Shown: in pieces, positions 28,701 to 43,700 of the stretch
Numbering within the stretch: position 1 is the first letter of the stretch
Layout of the letters: each line of letters starts with the position of its first letter
Origin: Icerya purchasi
Taxonomy: Eukaryota > Arthropoda > Insecta > Hemiptera > Monophlebidae
Assembly: GCA_039619475.1 (NCBI GenBank)
Contig: CM077115.1
Coordinates: 66,160,864-66,224,863 of the forward strand
DNA: 64,000 nt
Direction: 5' to 3'
The notes under the pieces: generated by a model
Database searches by the model: none
The model's input: only the letters and a program-made list of their open reading frames with translations
Told to the model about the DNA's origin: nothing
Made by a program: the position numbers and the translations under genes

Positions 28701-31700
28701 CGAAGGTGTGGTTTATTCAAAAGCTTCCGGAGCGTTGGAATACAGCCATTCAAGTAGATCATACTGAACGAATCCAAAAAAGATGACTTTATCAGATGAT
28801 ATTTCCTTTTTGATTTTGGTGCCTGTTTGAACTACTGCCCTACTTATTTTTACTATAAACAGAATATTTTCTTTCAACACTGATAACTGTAGATGTATAC
28901 ATAGACACATGCTTAAGTCTAAATACTCATAAAGGCATCTCCGGGCAATTTTTATAAACACCAATTGCTTACATTATATACATATTTCCCCCAGTACAGT
29001 TTTACCCCGATGTTGCTTCTTTTCCACCCATAAATACCCCGCTTCTTGTTTTTTTTCTTTAATGCGGTGGTTATATATTCTTAATAGTATTATTTTTATT
29101 CTTAAACCAGTTGTAGTTTTTTTCGATGTTGTGTTCAGCTCTTATGTGCTCGAATTTGGAACAGTATAGAAAAGTATGATCTGGTGAATTTGTTTCGATA
29201 ATTCATTCTCTGCATTTATCATTATTTGTTATGCCCATTTTTTTTTTTAGATACTCGGCGAAATAACCATGTCCCGATAGGAATTTGGTTAGAAATAAAT
29301 CTGGATTGAGTAGTGTGTTCTTTAATCTATCCTCGATTCTGGTTAATATTCGTCTTCCTGTTAATACTTGCGCTCAGTGTTTTGTCATTCCTCCAAGTAT
29401 TTCGACTTTACTTCTTTTATTTTCTGTATTACCATTGTCCTATCACTATGGTTGTTTTTTGGGTTATATTTATCTTGTTAATCATTTCCAACTGTAAATC
29501 CACTGGCATAATTCCTGGTATGACACATACAAAGATGTATAGGAAACCCCGTTCTATATGTAGATGTTATATTTAAGATGATTTTCTTTTGTTACATTTT
29601 AATTTTCTTTTTGTTTTTTACCGAAATGTTAGGAAGATAAATCGAGAAACCATATTCCGTTATAGATCTGAACAGCGCTGATTAAAGAGTTTTCCTATCC
29701 ACAAATTTTAAACCAAAGCTTCTGTTATATAGACCTACTAGTTGTATGTAATATTTTTGAATTTTATCTATGATGTAGCCAACATGTTTGCTGAAATTAA
29801 GATTTTCATCTATGTATATACCCAAATATTTCATTTCCTTGATAAATTTAAGAGGTTTATTATTCACTTTTAATTCTTTTTCTGGTCTATTTTTAATTTC
29901 ATGTCCGGATATTTAAATGTAGCCCAAGATCAACGAGTTCGTTGTTAATATTGTTAATTTTCTGATTTATTTGAGAAATGTCCTCTGTATTATTTATTTC
30001 TGAAACCAATAAAATGTCATCCGCGTAACTTATCATATTTATATTTTCATAATGTCCGGTGTTATGTATGTTTGCTATTGCAATATTAAAAACAGTGAGT
30101 ACCAGAATGGATCCTTGAGGAACACCTGCTATTATCCTTATTCTGGAAAATAATTTCTCTATTTTTTAAGAAGTTTTTTATTATTTCAGTTTGAATAAAA
30201 CTTACTCAATTGTAGACACTATAATTTTTGACCACTTTATATTATCAAAAGCGCCACTGATATCAAAACTTATTAATAATATTAATTTATAATAACTTTT
30301 GTAGTTGTTAATGATTTCCATACATTTCAAAATAGCTTTTTCCGTTGATTTGTTCCCCTATATATCCATATTGTTGTTCATTCAGTATTACACGTTTTTA
30401 TCCAGCACCTCATCAATTTTATGTTTTATTATTTTTTCATAAATTTTTCCAATAGTAGATAAAAAGTTATCGGTCTGTAACCGCGTTTCTTATTTACATT
30501 CTTGTTTAGAAAGAATTACAATTATTTCACATTTGAGACTCTGTAGGTAAAGAAACAATGATAAAATAACTTGTATCTCTAGTGTAACGGGTGTGATTTC
30601 CAGATAATCCTGAAGAGCTCTAAGTATACAAAGCTGCTAAAGTTTAAATCGGTTAAAAGTTTTTCAAAGACAACTCGAATTTCATACTGTTCTGCGTCAA
30701 ATCAGTTGGTCTGGAAATTGCAGTTAAAATTGGCCTAGTTGAACCTTAAAAAAAGTGCGAAATTCTACAATTTAACACGGTTGCAAAGAGATAAAATATG
30801 TAAACCTTCCAATTCAATATAAAGAAAAAAATGAATATCGTGTTAATATTGTAAATTTAAATATATAGCTATTTTCATTTATTTATTTTTTGCTGTTTTT
30901 TTGTTTATAATTAGAATATATTAATATTCCAAACGGAATAAGGAAGACTACGATGGAGCTTACCTGTCCGTGGTAGAAGCATTCGTAAAAATTACTTTCC
31001 GTTTTATAATTACAGTAATTCTGTATATTCTGCATAGAAGTAATGGTTTCACAGGCTTCCGAACACTGATCTGAGCGAGTTAAATCACAACATTTCTTTC
31101 CCGGCCAACGATTTTCATATTCGCTGGCGTCTAAATAAAATACAAATAATAAACCCATTAATAATTATTAATGAAAGTTTCCTAATAATAGTTTAGTTTC
31201 TGAGACGAAAAATTATCTTCCGCTAGTTTAAAGAAAGTCCGTCTCGCTTGTGTCAATTAAAGAGATATAATTGAGAAACAACAAGCTGTTTAGCAAAAAC
31301 AGAAATAGAAGAATTATTAATTTTCAGTTCTGAAGTTCACCCCTCAAGTATTCAATCTCTAATACGGCTGAAAAAATTTCGAATTACTCATAAATTTCAA
31401 ACATGACGATTAAATTCAACTCGTTGCCAAAAATTCCAAAAATTCTTTTATCTCAGATTCGTGATAAAACGCAATTTAGTAACTCGTCGAATAAAATCCA
31501 TTAGCGCACGCATCTGCATAGAAAAAATTAACTTTTATTCGAGAACGTTCGAAAAATGTTTAAAAGATGCCTATTTTATTTTAAACGTGGCCTGTTTAAT
31601 CTAACATGCGCGTCTTTCCTCGGCCTTCTACAACACCAGTGTAAGAGTTTCTCTTTATTTTCGTTCGGAGAAGATGTATTTGTTTCTCCTTGTGTCTTAT

Positions 31701-34700
31701 ATAATTTCATATTATTAAATGTTCTGCTTAGCTGGGTCTAATATCTGCGTATGATATAATTAAATTTTACATATCTATACATACTTTATGTTAAATACCG
31801 GGCAAGAATGATACACAGGTGATAACATAGGAAGGTAGACCGGAAGAAATAAATACATCGAATAAAATGATAAAACAGGAAAATACCTTTAGAAATAATT
31901 AAACACATATACTAATGAACACCAAAAGGAAAAACAGATTCAAAGCGCAGAACAAGAGAGAAAATACGTATAGATAGTGAGCTGTAAACTGAAATTTTGC
32001 TCCGAGTTTAATTAAATGTTAAAATTTATGTTTAAATAAAAACAGATCGCACATTTCACGCAGGGAAGGAATAACTCTAGAATGTGTCTAATAATTTTTA
32101 TGCAAGCGTAGCAAAATATAAAAAACATCACATGAGAAGGCAGATTATCTAGCAGGGGCTCCAATTAAATTCCACTTGTTGCCTTCTCATTTAAAATCTT
32201 CTTCATATTTCCCTTTTTTGCTACTACGAAATCATTTAATAACATATTAATCTCTACATAAGAATAATCAATTTCTCCGCTTCTAATCTAATATAATGTA
32301 TATATATATATATTATTTTTTAATTATCGTTAAGTTCATTTACTATTAGTATATTTTTTATTTATTTTTTATCAAGTCCATAAAAAAACTTCTATCGTAA
32401 TGAAGTGTTCGCACATTTTTGTCTTTTATTTTTGTTTCGCTTTTTAAGAAATTTTTATTATTTACATGAAATTCCCCATCAATCGCGCAAATATGCGCAT
32501 AGATGGATATTGTACAATGATGATAATGGTAGTGATTTGAATTGATTTGAAATAAAATTACGTCTTAATATTAGTAACAAAATAAATGCAACAAGCATAA
32601 CTTACGGTCCAACGTTTCATTGATACAACGCCAAAAAGATACCTGAAACGAATAAATAATATTCAATTACTAAATTAGAAGTTGATAAAAGAAGAATAAA
32701 AATATTTCAGCCGATCAAACGAATCGATTTTATTGTACTATAAACATAGGTAAACTCGCAAAATGTGTAACTTCATTAACTCGGTACATTACACCGGGCG
32801 GATGCCAACTGGTAATTTTATTTTGGGTACATACGAAAATCCGTCTTTTAAGTAATTGGCCAACTAGTAACCGGAACCCAAGAGATAATGGCCAACTGGT
32901 AACTAATAACCGACTACCAAGATACCCAACAACAAATCTTATGAAAGTAAATAATTCCGACCCCAGTATGTTTCCCAACTTTTTCTGTACCTTACATCGG
33001 ACATTGGCTAGGTAAGTAAACTCTGGTTCATTTTCTTCCGTGGAGCCAGTAAAAACTCTTAATAAGTACAAAAACTAGAGATGACAATTTGAATTTCATT
33101 GGGCCGTGTCGCACATTATTATTCACTTTCACGGAAAAATATTAAATTATTAATCGCATCATCGCCCCTCGCTACTTTATATAATTAAGAATATACGTTA
33201 ATTGTTTTTCAAATTCAAAACATTCCCGCTCTGAACTTATAATATCACTGTGATGTCGTTGCATTTATCTAAATGTATATTATACGATGTTTGCGTCATT
33301 ATCGCTCTTTTCTGAATTTTTTTAAAACTCAAAAAGTTTCTATTCTCCTTATTAAAATTAAATTTTTCTTTTTGCTATATTAATATCTCTCATGGGTGCG
33401 CTCAAAAATAAAAAGTACCTAATATTAATTTTTATTTTTTCAACATTTTAATGCAGTTGTAAGGAATACTTAGTAGTATACATCGATAAAATGTTGCTGG
33501 GCAACAAATATAAAGCGATAAGTATGTCGATTACAGAATTACTTTTGTCGTGTAGGTTTTCTTATTTGTTTTAATTAATACACTGGTCTTCGGAAGCGAG
33601 TTATTGATTCTTACCGGTCGAGAATGAAACATAGCCGGAACACGATAAAAGAAACGTTGAGAAGCAATGGTTCGGAGAAATGAACGGGTCGTGATCGGTA
33701 ATTAATTGGCGCCTACATGTTAGGGGGGGGGGGGGGCAAAGAAATTACCCAATTTTTTTTTTTTCGTTACGAGTTGTGTGTGTCTTCCTTAATTACCTTT
33801 AATATTTAGTTACCAGTTGGTCAATTCTGGAAATTGTATATCTAATCGGGTCCTCAAAAGCGGCTCTAACGGTTTTGATGAAATTCACGAATTGGGGATT
33901 TTAAAGGATTTAGATAAAAGTCGAATGGACACGAGGTCTTATCATCGACACAATTCGACTCAGGCCGTGATAATTGGCGCCTACATGTTAGGGTCGCAAA
34001 GAAATTATCTGAGTTTTTACGGTTACGAGTTGGCGTGTTTTCCTTAATTACCTTCGAAATTTAGTTACCAGTTGATCAATTGCCCATTACCGTATCACAA
34101 AAAGTTCTCAGCCTAGTACCTGGAAAAGGACTGCTGTCCACCCAAATCGTCCTTCTTCCGTTTCAAAATCTACAATAAATTTCCCTTTTAGTGAAGCTCA
34201 GTCACAACTTATAACGCTATCATTCGTTTGAATTTCCTCGGAACTGTTCTAATTCGGGGGAGGAGGGTAGCTTAGATGTTTTCGATAAAATCCAAGTTTG
34301 AAACTTTGTTAATTCGTTAGTGAAGAAGATTTCAACTGCGATGATTACTACAAATTTCTACTGAGCAAGGAAGCAGAATTTAGTATAAATCATATTAGGC
34401 GTAGACAATCGAAAAGCTTTAAAACCTAGATTACACAAACAACACGAGTGCCACCTGATGTTATACGCCTATTATTTTATTTATTTTTTTCTAAATATGT
34501 ACGAGACATTGTAGTGGGTTTTCTAAAGTACACAATGAATCATGAATCGCAAAAAAACTAGCACCAAGATAAACATGGATATAACGTGTAAACACGTAAA
34601 AAAGAAAAATAGATAAAAGGAAAAAAATTAGGACATCCTTTTTCGAACAGCAGGATGACAGTAACAATTTACAAGGCTAACTGCGATACCGTACAACAAT

Positions 34701-37700
34701 GCGAGCCAATACCACCCGCTGATCAAATCAACCTTATTCGACAATGATGAACGCGTAGCGGTAACTTGTTCTTACCCAAAACTTAAGAAATAATTCTACA
34801 AACAGAAATTTCTAACTTTTTTTTCTTTTTTCTTTCTTTTTTGATTTTCTAAAAAACACCGAAATGGGCGCGAATCTATCGGGGTAAATTCATTGGGAGA
34901 TACGCGTTTCTTCTTTACAGCGGCCACACATGTGTCTAAAGATTCATTGTAGTTTTTCGAGTAAAATCGCTTCTTTCTGTCATCTTCACATTAAAACGAT
35001 TTGCGAAAAATTTGATAATACCAAAATCATTCGAACGTTATACATGTAATAACAAATACCAGACACGATTCATTTAAAATATGTCATTACGCAAATATCT
35101 ACCGCGCGAAGAAAATATTGAAAAGAAATGAGAAAGTACATCGAAAGATTTTTAAAATGGTACGCCTTATTATATGGATTTGATGGGAAATTTAGAAAGA
35201 TAAAAATTTTTGAGTCGGGCGGTAAATGATGTTTTTTTTAATTTTTTGGTTTTTTTGCGGTGCTTTTTGAAAATCGTGTAAAAGACTTTTTTACAATGAG
35301 AAAAAAACTTGCAAACTACTCAGCTAATTATTACGAGGATAAAAATATTTTTGAAATAATTAAACGAATATTTATAAAAATAAAAAACAATAAACTAATA
35401 ATTTATACGGAATTCGATCGAAAAAGCGATTTTTACAGACCACGTCGATTTCTTGAATTATGTCAACTTTATTTATACAAAAAGAAAAAAAAAAAAAAAA
35501 AAAGGTCAAAAGTAAACAGAAAAGTTATTGATTCTCTGAAAAACTTACTGATTCACATAAAAAATAATAAAAGAAATCAACTAAAAAGAAATTTTTAACG
35601 AAATTTTTAAAACTGTGGTAACCGTCATTTTCGAAAGAAAATTTTCCGAAAAAAGCTGAAGAACTTGGTGTTTAACCGAGTCAGATTTCACACCCAAGTC
35701 ATCGGACCAACGATACATGCCATAACATTTAAATGTGTATCTGATGTACTTTTAGTATTATTTTTTCCCACATTACGCGTAGGAAATGATGAAGATAAAT
35801 AGACAAATGTCGTATAGGAGAAATAAACTCGTTAGCAAAACACTAACATCGTTAAACGTACAATACTTAACCATTTCCGATAAAAAAAAAAAAAAAGAAA
35901 AAGAAATGAAATTATGAGTATGTTTGCATTTTCCTTCTTTTAATCTAAGTGTAAATATAGAACCAAATTGCGAGATCGATAACAATAAAAAAAAAAAAAA
36001 AAAGACAGAACCATATTTTAAATCCTAGGATATGAATAGCTTTATTTCGGTAATAATTGAACAACGGTAGAAGTCTGTTGACAAAAAAGTGTTTTGTTTA
36101 GAAATGCTTTTTTATTTGTAATAAAACGACTTTTTTTTTGGATTTCTATGCTTTTTTCAAATTTGCGATTACACCGTGATGTGATGCTCGCCGAATCAGA
36201 ATAGGAGCCATCTAAAAAGAGGTCGATCACTTAGAAATTTTCCTAAAAATTAACGTGTGTAAATTCAAAATCGATATTCCCAATCTTAAGAATCGAACAG
36301 GTCTTTCTAATTACCCTAATATTTGTACTGTAAATAATGAAGGGGGCGGGAAAGAAACGAAAAACGAAAAACAAATCGGGGGACCGAGATAAAAAAAATC
36401 GGTTTTTTACATAGATGTTATCTATTCACCAAACTGATACGAACAATAAAATGTTCGTTAAGAAATTTTTAATTTTTACATCTTTCAAAAGTCATACACC
36501 GACTCGAATGAACTTAAACGAACTGTGAACTATGTGTATCATCTACTACAGTTAGTACAAATCGAACAGTCGCTCTTTTTTTAGCGTAAACATGTTAAAT
36601 ATTTTCAAATACCACGGGGATCAGCAATGTCACACGAACGCATTACATAATAGAATATGAACAACTGAATTAACATGCGCACACACATACGTATATATAA
36701 GAATTCTCGTCTTGGATTTAAAAACTATTCTCGTTCGGTTAATCGATAAAACTGTCAATATAAAAATGTGTGCAGGGATGTAGAGATAAATGATATAATA
36801 CTGTGTCAGGTACCAGATACATACCGGGCTAGCTACTAAACAAGATAGGAAAAACAATTTACACGAAGACATACTACATAAAAGTGTTGTGTGTTTACAA
36901 ATGGAGTTCCCCTCCCGCCGGCGCGCAACAATCGGAGCGGTACTAAACATGTGAACAGAAACGTATAAGTATATGTGCGTCATCGTTTGGCCCGCTAAGC
37001 TGATGCGTGCATACATAAATTAATGACAGGAAGGCCGTAAGAAGGAAATAGATAACAGCGTTATAGAGGCCAGTTGAATGATTGTAAGCAGAGAATTATC
37101 TTGCAGCTTTTCGATCGGTCCTGTTTTAGTACGACAGCCAACAGACACGATCTATTCTAACATCTCCACACAGGCTTCTTCGTTATATTAATGGTTCTTG
37201 TTGCTGGTTTTTCACGCTCGGCTGTAATATATCTTTCAGAGACTCGCAGCGTCTTTCGTTTACTTTATGAAAGCAAAACAAGAGGGCCGTGGCAGCGAGT
37301 TAGGTTTCAGAAAGATAGAGAGTACCGTGTATAAAGTCGTTATCATGACAAACAGACGGTAGGGTTTAAATCTACAATATTTTACAGCAACGCGCTATGT
37401 GAACGTAAAAAGAAAGAAAAAAATAACTGCCACTATACGGAATTTTGGGATGGCGAACAATTCGTGACTGAAAGGATCTAACAAGTGCCATCGGTCTATG
37501 TTCTGGTCGCGACGAGAACATGTTGACAGGTATCGGTGTACCACCGTAGGAGTTAAATGAAAATTGAAAATATGTCATCGAACTGGAAGTACCAGAACCC
37601 CAGAGCCTCGATAGGGGCTAATATGCATTCTGCCATTTAACGATAAATCGATAAAAAAGCTCGAGGATTCCAGAATAAACGGAGCATTGAGAAAAACTGA

Positions 37701-40700
37701 GCATGCTGAAACTTAGACGCGAGGTAATAACATTTAAAGGATTACCAACGGGAGGTAAAAAATTAACAAATAACACATTTTTGAACTTTAGTTATATATG
37801 TATATATTTTTAAAAGGTTTTCGATAATAGGAGGTGGGATAGTAGAAAAATTATGAATGGAACGAAAACATCTTAAAAATAAACATTAAGTAAAATACGC
37901 GGCGAAAATGCTCCATCGCCGTCTCTAGTACTAGAATAATTAGTACAAAACATAAATGTACAATATTATTTGTTGATATTCGGGGGATTGACCAGCCGAA
38001 AATCAAGCTCCTTAGTCGACAAAAGGGAAAACCACAGAAATATTAGTAAAGATAAAGCATAACACTGTTTTGCGAAAATTCAAACACACCGGGGCATATT
38101 TTTTTTCATCTTTACTAATAATTTCTCGAATTCTCTCTTTCGTAATTAAAAATAAACTGTTAGGTATACTATAAAACATAAATTTTATCAATAGACGCTT
38201 TTCTTTTCTCATTTCTAACACTGAACATGGAATATTATACCTTTCTTCAGCGGGTCTAACATTTTATTTAAAATTTACTCTTAAAATGTTTAGTTATGTT
38301 TATAATTTTCATTAACTAAACACACAGGATGTAAACTTTAAGGCGAACTGTACTTTATTTATTTATTTTTCATATAGGAACTACGTTAATGTTTTAGACG
38401 AAAAGGTATTTTATAATATTTTAATTTTACCGCTATATGGTTATTAGGCATTATTTCTTCCTTCCTGACCACAATTATTATCCGACTCTTACTGTCATAT
38501 TTTCGTAATATTTTCCAATTTCATTCGCTTAACTTCCCTTAAATTCAATTTAGTAGAATACGAGCGCACATATTAGAGCAACCAGCACCCGTATTACCAA
38601 ATAATGATAATAATAAGACCATGGGCGTCGCCAGCGGGGGGCAGCTTGGAGCCTTGAAACTTTTTAATCAACTAACATTGATGAATATTCATAAGCGCGT
38701 AATCATGTACAATTTGGAAAACTTATGTTTTAATTAAGATTTTATTCTTGTTTAATAAAATATTAAGCCTTTACAACTTATAAATTTTATTTTTCCTATA
38801 ACTCATATCCTCTTTCTATCATCTTGCCCCTCCCTGGCTCATCGGCTGGCGACGCCCTTGAATAAGACATTAAATTTCTTCGTCTAAACCGGTAATTACG
38901 AAGTGTCTTATTATTATAGTTCAAATGAAAAAAAAAAAAAAAAAAAACGAAAATATTTATATAGCAAAAAATATTGCTTCTACCTTTTACTCATTCGTTA
39001 AATATCTACAATTTATCATGCGCAATCCCCTAAAAAAAGTTGTAGTTTAATAACGGGGTAAAAAATGTAGATGCTCGTGGTAATTTAAGCGTAATTTTTG
39101 AATTTACAGGTATTTTTAAAAACAACTTTACACACTATATAGCGAAGTTCGACTGATTCGAGAAAAATGCGAATACAGAGAAGAAATACATTGATATTAT
39201 GGAAAATTGTACGTCGTAATTTCAATTAAATCACCCCATTGGATGTCTTTTTCTTTCAGTAACGGCAACAACTTTAAAGAAATTGTGAAAGAAACCACAT
39301 TACTTTCGCCTGCATAGAACAGATTCCTCGACACCTAAGGCTGTTGTTTAATTCCGTTTCTATCCCTAATTTAGCTAAACCCTTCAGCTTCTTCGTATTA
39401 TTCTGATTTCGCGAATTACTGCAATACATTGTAACAGGCAATAACGAATCTGGTTCACTTCGCATTCTACTACTGCTCTCTGTGTAAGTCCGTTTAATTT
39501 TGATATTATCGGTGCAATTTTTAAAAAAATGGATATAATTAAAATTTTCTGTTTCAGTTGACGACGCAGTTAAATTAAATTTTTGAGACTGCCATTAAAG
39601 CGAATGGAATTCAAATTCTTGCAAAAAATTCTTTCGCAGCGCGAGATTTGTAATTAATTATAAAAGTTAGTTTTTACGAACAGACGAAAGGGAATAAATC
39701 ATTCAAGAAGCATCCCAGCTAAATTTATCTTTGCATAAAAAATTTACGTTTACTCCGACGTAGAAATACGGAAAAAAATTTATCATAATAACGATTGTAA
39801 AAAAGAAATAAGCCAAAAAAAGAAGAAAAAAAGTAAATGACAACAGTTTAAAATAATTTGAAAAATTACACGTCAGAGACTTTTTTCTTATACGAGAGTG
39901 AATGAAATTAATTGCGCACACGTATATATTGTATTTAGAACTGGTAGTAAAAATCCGATGCTTTCAGAACGCTGCGTGTAATTTGGCGGCCAAGCCAAGA
40001 AATATCTGATAAAATAAAATCAAAATGAGTTTAAGAACTTTTTAAAAGTTGACATTTTCAAAATTTCACTTAAAAAAAAAAAGATAAAAAATTGTTTTTC
40101 TATACCGTCTAGGAAAACTAGCCCCTTAGATCGACGTTTTTAAATTCAAATAAAACTCGTAGGTTTATAAGGGATAATTTCGAGCAAAGTGTAAAATGAA
40201 ATTTTTAGTCTTACCTAATTTCAGATCTACTCGCAGAATGATAAGTCGCACTTGCAACGAAGTAGCACCGCTAAAAATAACTGTCTTCAAAAACCCCCAA
40301 AAAATATGTATTTGAAACTGTGTGCTCTAGGGGCCGTACTCTCTCGAGAATTCGAAAAAGAAAAAACCCAAAACGCTAAACGGGTGCAAATTAAAATTAG
40401 TTCCGCTCAATAATAATAGTCAGTACAACGCAGAAATTTAAAGAAAATACACGTTCTATTTGTTTTACAATTTCTTTATAAATTGAGAAAATGCAAATGT
40501 CGATTTTCGATGAAAAAATTATTCGCAACTAGTTTTTCATCTAAATTACAACACTATTAATGCAATTATTTTTAATATTCCTGTTACAAATTTTACGCTA
40601 AAAATTCCCTTCAAAAAGGAATCCCAAATAATTAAAAAATATAATTTAGTACAATAGTGAACTATTATAGATAAAATGCCTTTCTCAATCTTGCCTTCTT

Positions 40701-43700
40701 GCTGGGAAAAAGTCTTACATACGGCCGTGAGCAGCGTTCTGCATAATCTATAATTAGGTTACCAGGGAGCTATTCACCTGTTCGTCCAAGGATCTCCGAA
40801 ACAAAAAGATATAATTATTGTATTCCGTGTAAATTACTAAAACCAAAAAACAAAAAACAAGCGACACCGGCAAACGAAATATTTCTTTTAAGTTATAAAA
40901 TAATAACATAAGTTGGTGGAATGCCATATGGACTATAGGAGCACTGCAGCCAAAGAAACCCCAGCGGCACACTCGGACCGATTTCTAAATCGTTCGCACG
41001 ATGTACTTTCTAATGTTCACTATTTTTTATGTTTTACGAATGCGACACAAAAAATATGGAAGCAACTTGATTTCACTTCGAAGTCGAACGAATCGGATAT
41101 TTTTATTAAAGGAAAATATTACAAAAACAAAAGAATACCTAAGACGGAAAATGCAAATAATACATAACAGGAAATTTGCATAATGCTAAGTTTATTATTA
41201 TTGTTAGTTACGAAATATAGTAAGTTAAGTAGTTGTAATTTGTGTACTATATATCTATTATAATAAAAGTTGATAAGATTGTTAGGCACTCACACAACGG
41301 GCATATGTGAGATCCACAACTTCTTCTTTAAAAAAAAAAAAAAAATTGGGACATTTAACAAATAAAAAGACGCCGTACATCGAAATTAATAAAGAAATAA
41401 AGAAAAAGTTCGTTAAAACGTTCGCATGAAACGCACTACTATATGGATATGACAAACGTTGAATTCAACCGACAGGAGGAGATACAACAATAGAGTCTAA
41501 TAAAGAGGCGGTGAAAATGTTATGCTAAAGAAGAATGGAGGGAATATCGTAAAGGAAGCAAGAAAGGATTGACAAAGTGTCCAACAGAATCGAAGAACAG
41601 AAAAGTCTACAAATGAACTTTAAAGGAAAACAAAATATACATTTTGAATAATGATTAGCTAATATAAAATAGAAAACGGAGGCAATACAAGAAAACGGTC
41701 AAGAGGGAGCCGAAGTAGAAATGTACCCGATAGAAAAAAAAAGCGCGAAAGGATGATAATACTGAAATAATATTTAGAATTCTGATGATTTCGATAAATT
41801 GGGCTATCGATCTAAAGCGGATTGAGAAATTATGCTCAAATTTAGGATATGTTGACTATTATAAAGAACGTGATGACGATGAAATGATAGCAATTAAATC
41901 GATATAAAAAAAATCGTAATTTCAATTTTAATTTAACGTCGTGTGTAAAACTGCTCAGTGCGAAGATTTGGATTTTAGTAGCCGACTGCGCAGCCGAGTA
42001 CACGATGGGGTTTTTATAAATTATGGAGGGAGATTCTGTAATAAAAATAATTAAACCCCGCAAATTATATTAATTACCTAAGTAGGGTAGTCAAATTTGA
42101 ATGCACATTATAAATCTGTAGCGAATGAAAAAGCGGACAACTTAGAAAATTTCGAAAAGGGATGATATTAAAAGGTTAGATCTTATTCTGTAATTGATAA
42201 AGTTGCGCAGTTTCAGAAGCTCCATTTTATTATTATTTTTTTTTTATATATATATATATATTTTACATCTAGCTGAGCTATCAATAAAAGTTATGATCTT
42301 GAACGGCACTCCTTCCAGCAAGTGGAATAACTTGATTAGTTAATCAAATTCATTGGTTTTACTCCTTGTTCGTAATGTTCTGTTCTCGAACAGTTTTATT
42401 ACTATTATGTTGGTCGCCCCGCATTTGATAGTCATATTTCTAGATAGGGGCTTATATTTGTTAGTTTTTTTTTTTTTATTCGCTTAAGTATTTAGCACTG
42501 TTGGTTAGTGACAAAATTTTAATGCCGATTATCCCTTGGTATGATCTTTCTGTTGGTAAAGATTACTCTCTTAGATTTATCTCCGTTCATTATTATTCGC
42601 CACTGTTTATACCACGCGGATACTTCGTTTAACGAGTTTTGTAGGTTTTTACTAGCATTAGTAGGAGACGACAATGGCTGCCACAACAAGGTATAGCTGT
42701 ATGATCTGCGAATGTGGCTACTAAGCTTTCATTGGGTACTGGGAGACCAGCTGTATATATCAGATAAAGCAGTGGTCCTAAGACGCTGCCTTGTGGAACT
42801 CCAGCAGATACGGGATGTATATCGGATACTTCACCACCTAGTTTTATCTGGAAGCAGATTTCTTGTAAAAATGAACTGATGAATTTCTAGTACTGTTTTG
42901 AAAAGTGAATTCTAATTTTATGCAATAGTTCATTGTGCCGGACTTTGTCGAAAGCCTGGCTGATATCAAGGAATACCGCCAGTCACAAACTTTCTTTTCT
43001 TCCAGATTACATTCTATTTTCTGAACGACTCTGTGTACCCGCTGGATCGTTGAATACTAATTTCTAAAGCCGTATTGATGTTGTGGTAGTATTTCTTTAT
43101 CTTCTATAATTTTATTTAACCTTTTTAACATCAATTTCTCATATAGATTAGAAATTATAGGTAACAAAGCGCGACTGGTCTGTATGAGGTCAATTCTATT
43201 TTTTTTTTTTTTTTTTATCACCAGAAAAATTCAGTTGAATGGAATTGTATGCCATTCTTATTATTGCATTAAACATACAGGTTAAAAATTTCGTGGCGAC
43301 AGAAAACTATTCAGGTTAGGCAAAAATTCGATTCGTAAGAAAATGATTTAGTCATTGAAAGATTTTCTGAAAATTTTAGGCGATTTTTATATTATATTTT
43401 GCGAGTTTATTAATAATTCTTCAAGTCTGCATCGTTCTTCCCCTGGTCATCGATATGTGTTCACGGCGAAAAACTTAATTATCTGGCCCCTCTCTAAACA
43501 AAATCTTGGCTATGCCCGCGTTAGTAACGCTTATTTTTAGCGGATTCCATGATTCGAAAAAAAAAAAAACAACGAAAAAACGCAGAATAGAACAGATAAT
43601 ATTCGATGATGTTAAAATTTTAACATCCCAATTTCAGCATTTTTGGAAACTTGACAACACCCGGATGGGAACTGAACAACGCATTTTTCAGCTACTACAA

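Larger units (their letters stand above)
26809..30963 (-). other. RECK intron between repeats 2 and 3
   Basis: About 4.2 kb. Contains a Jockey 3' fragment (plus strand, 27.06 kb) and a larger R1-like fragment (minus strand, 29.1-30.6 kb). The 27.3-29.1 kb part shows no recognisable gene. Confidence 0.8.

Noticed and set aside
28020..28710. Possible mariner or other DNA-transposon coding remnant
   Set aside because: A few Lys/Arg-rich strings but no helix-turn-helix or DDE/D motif could be read in any frame.
35260..35598. 112-codon plus-strand frame, Lys/Asn/Ile-rich
   Set aside because: Composition is what an AT-rich region gives by chance, with a poly-Lys run from an A-run; no recognisable motif or splice context.
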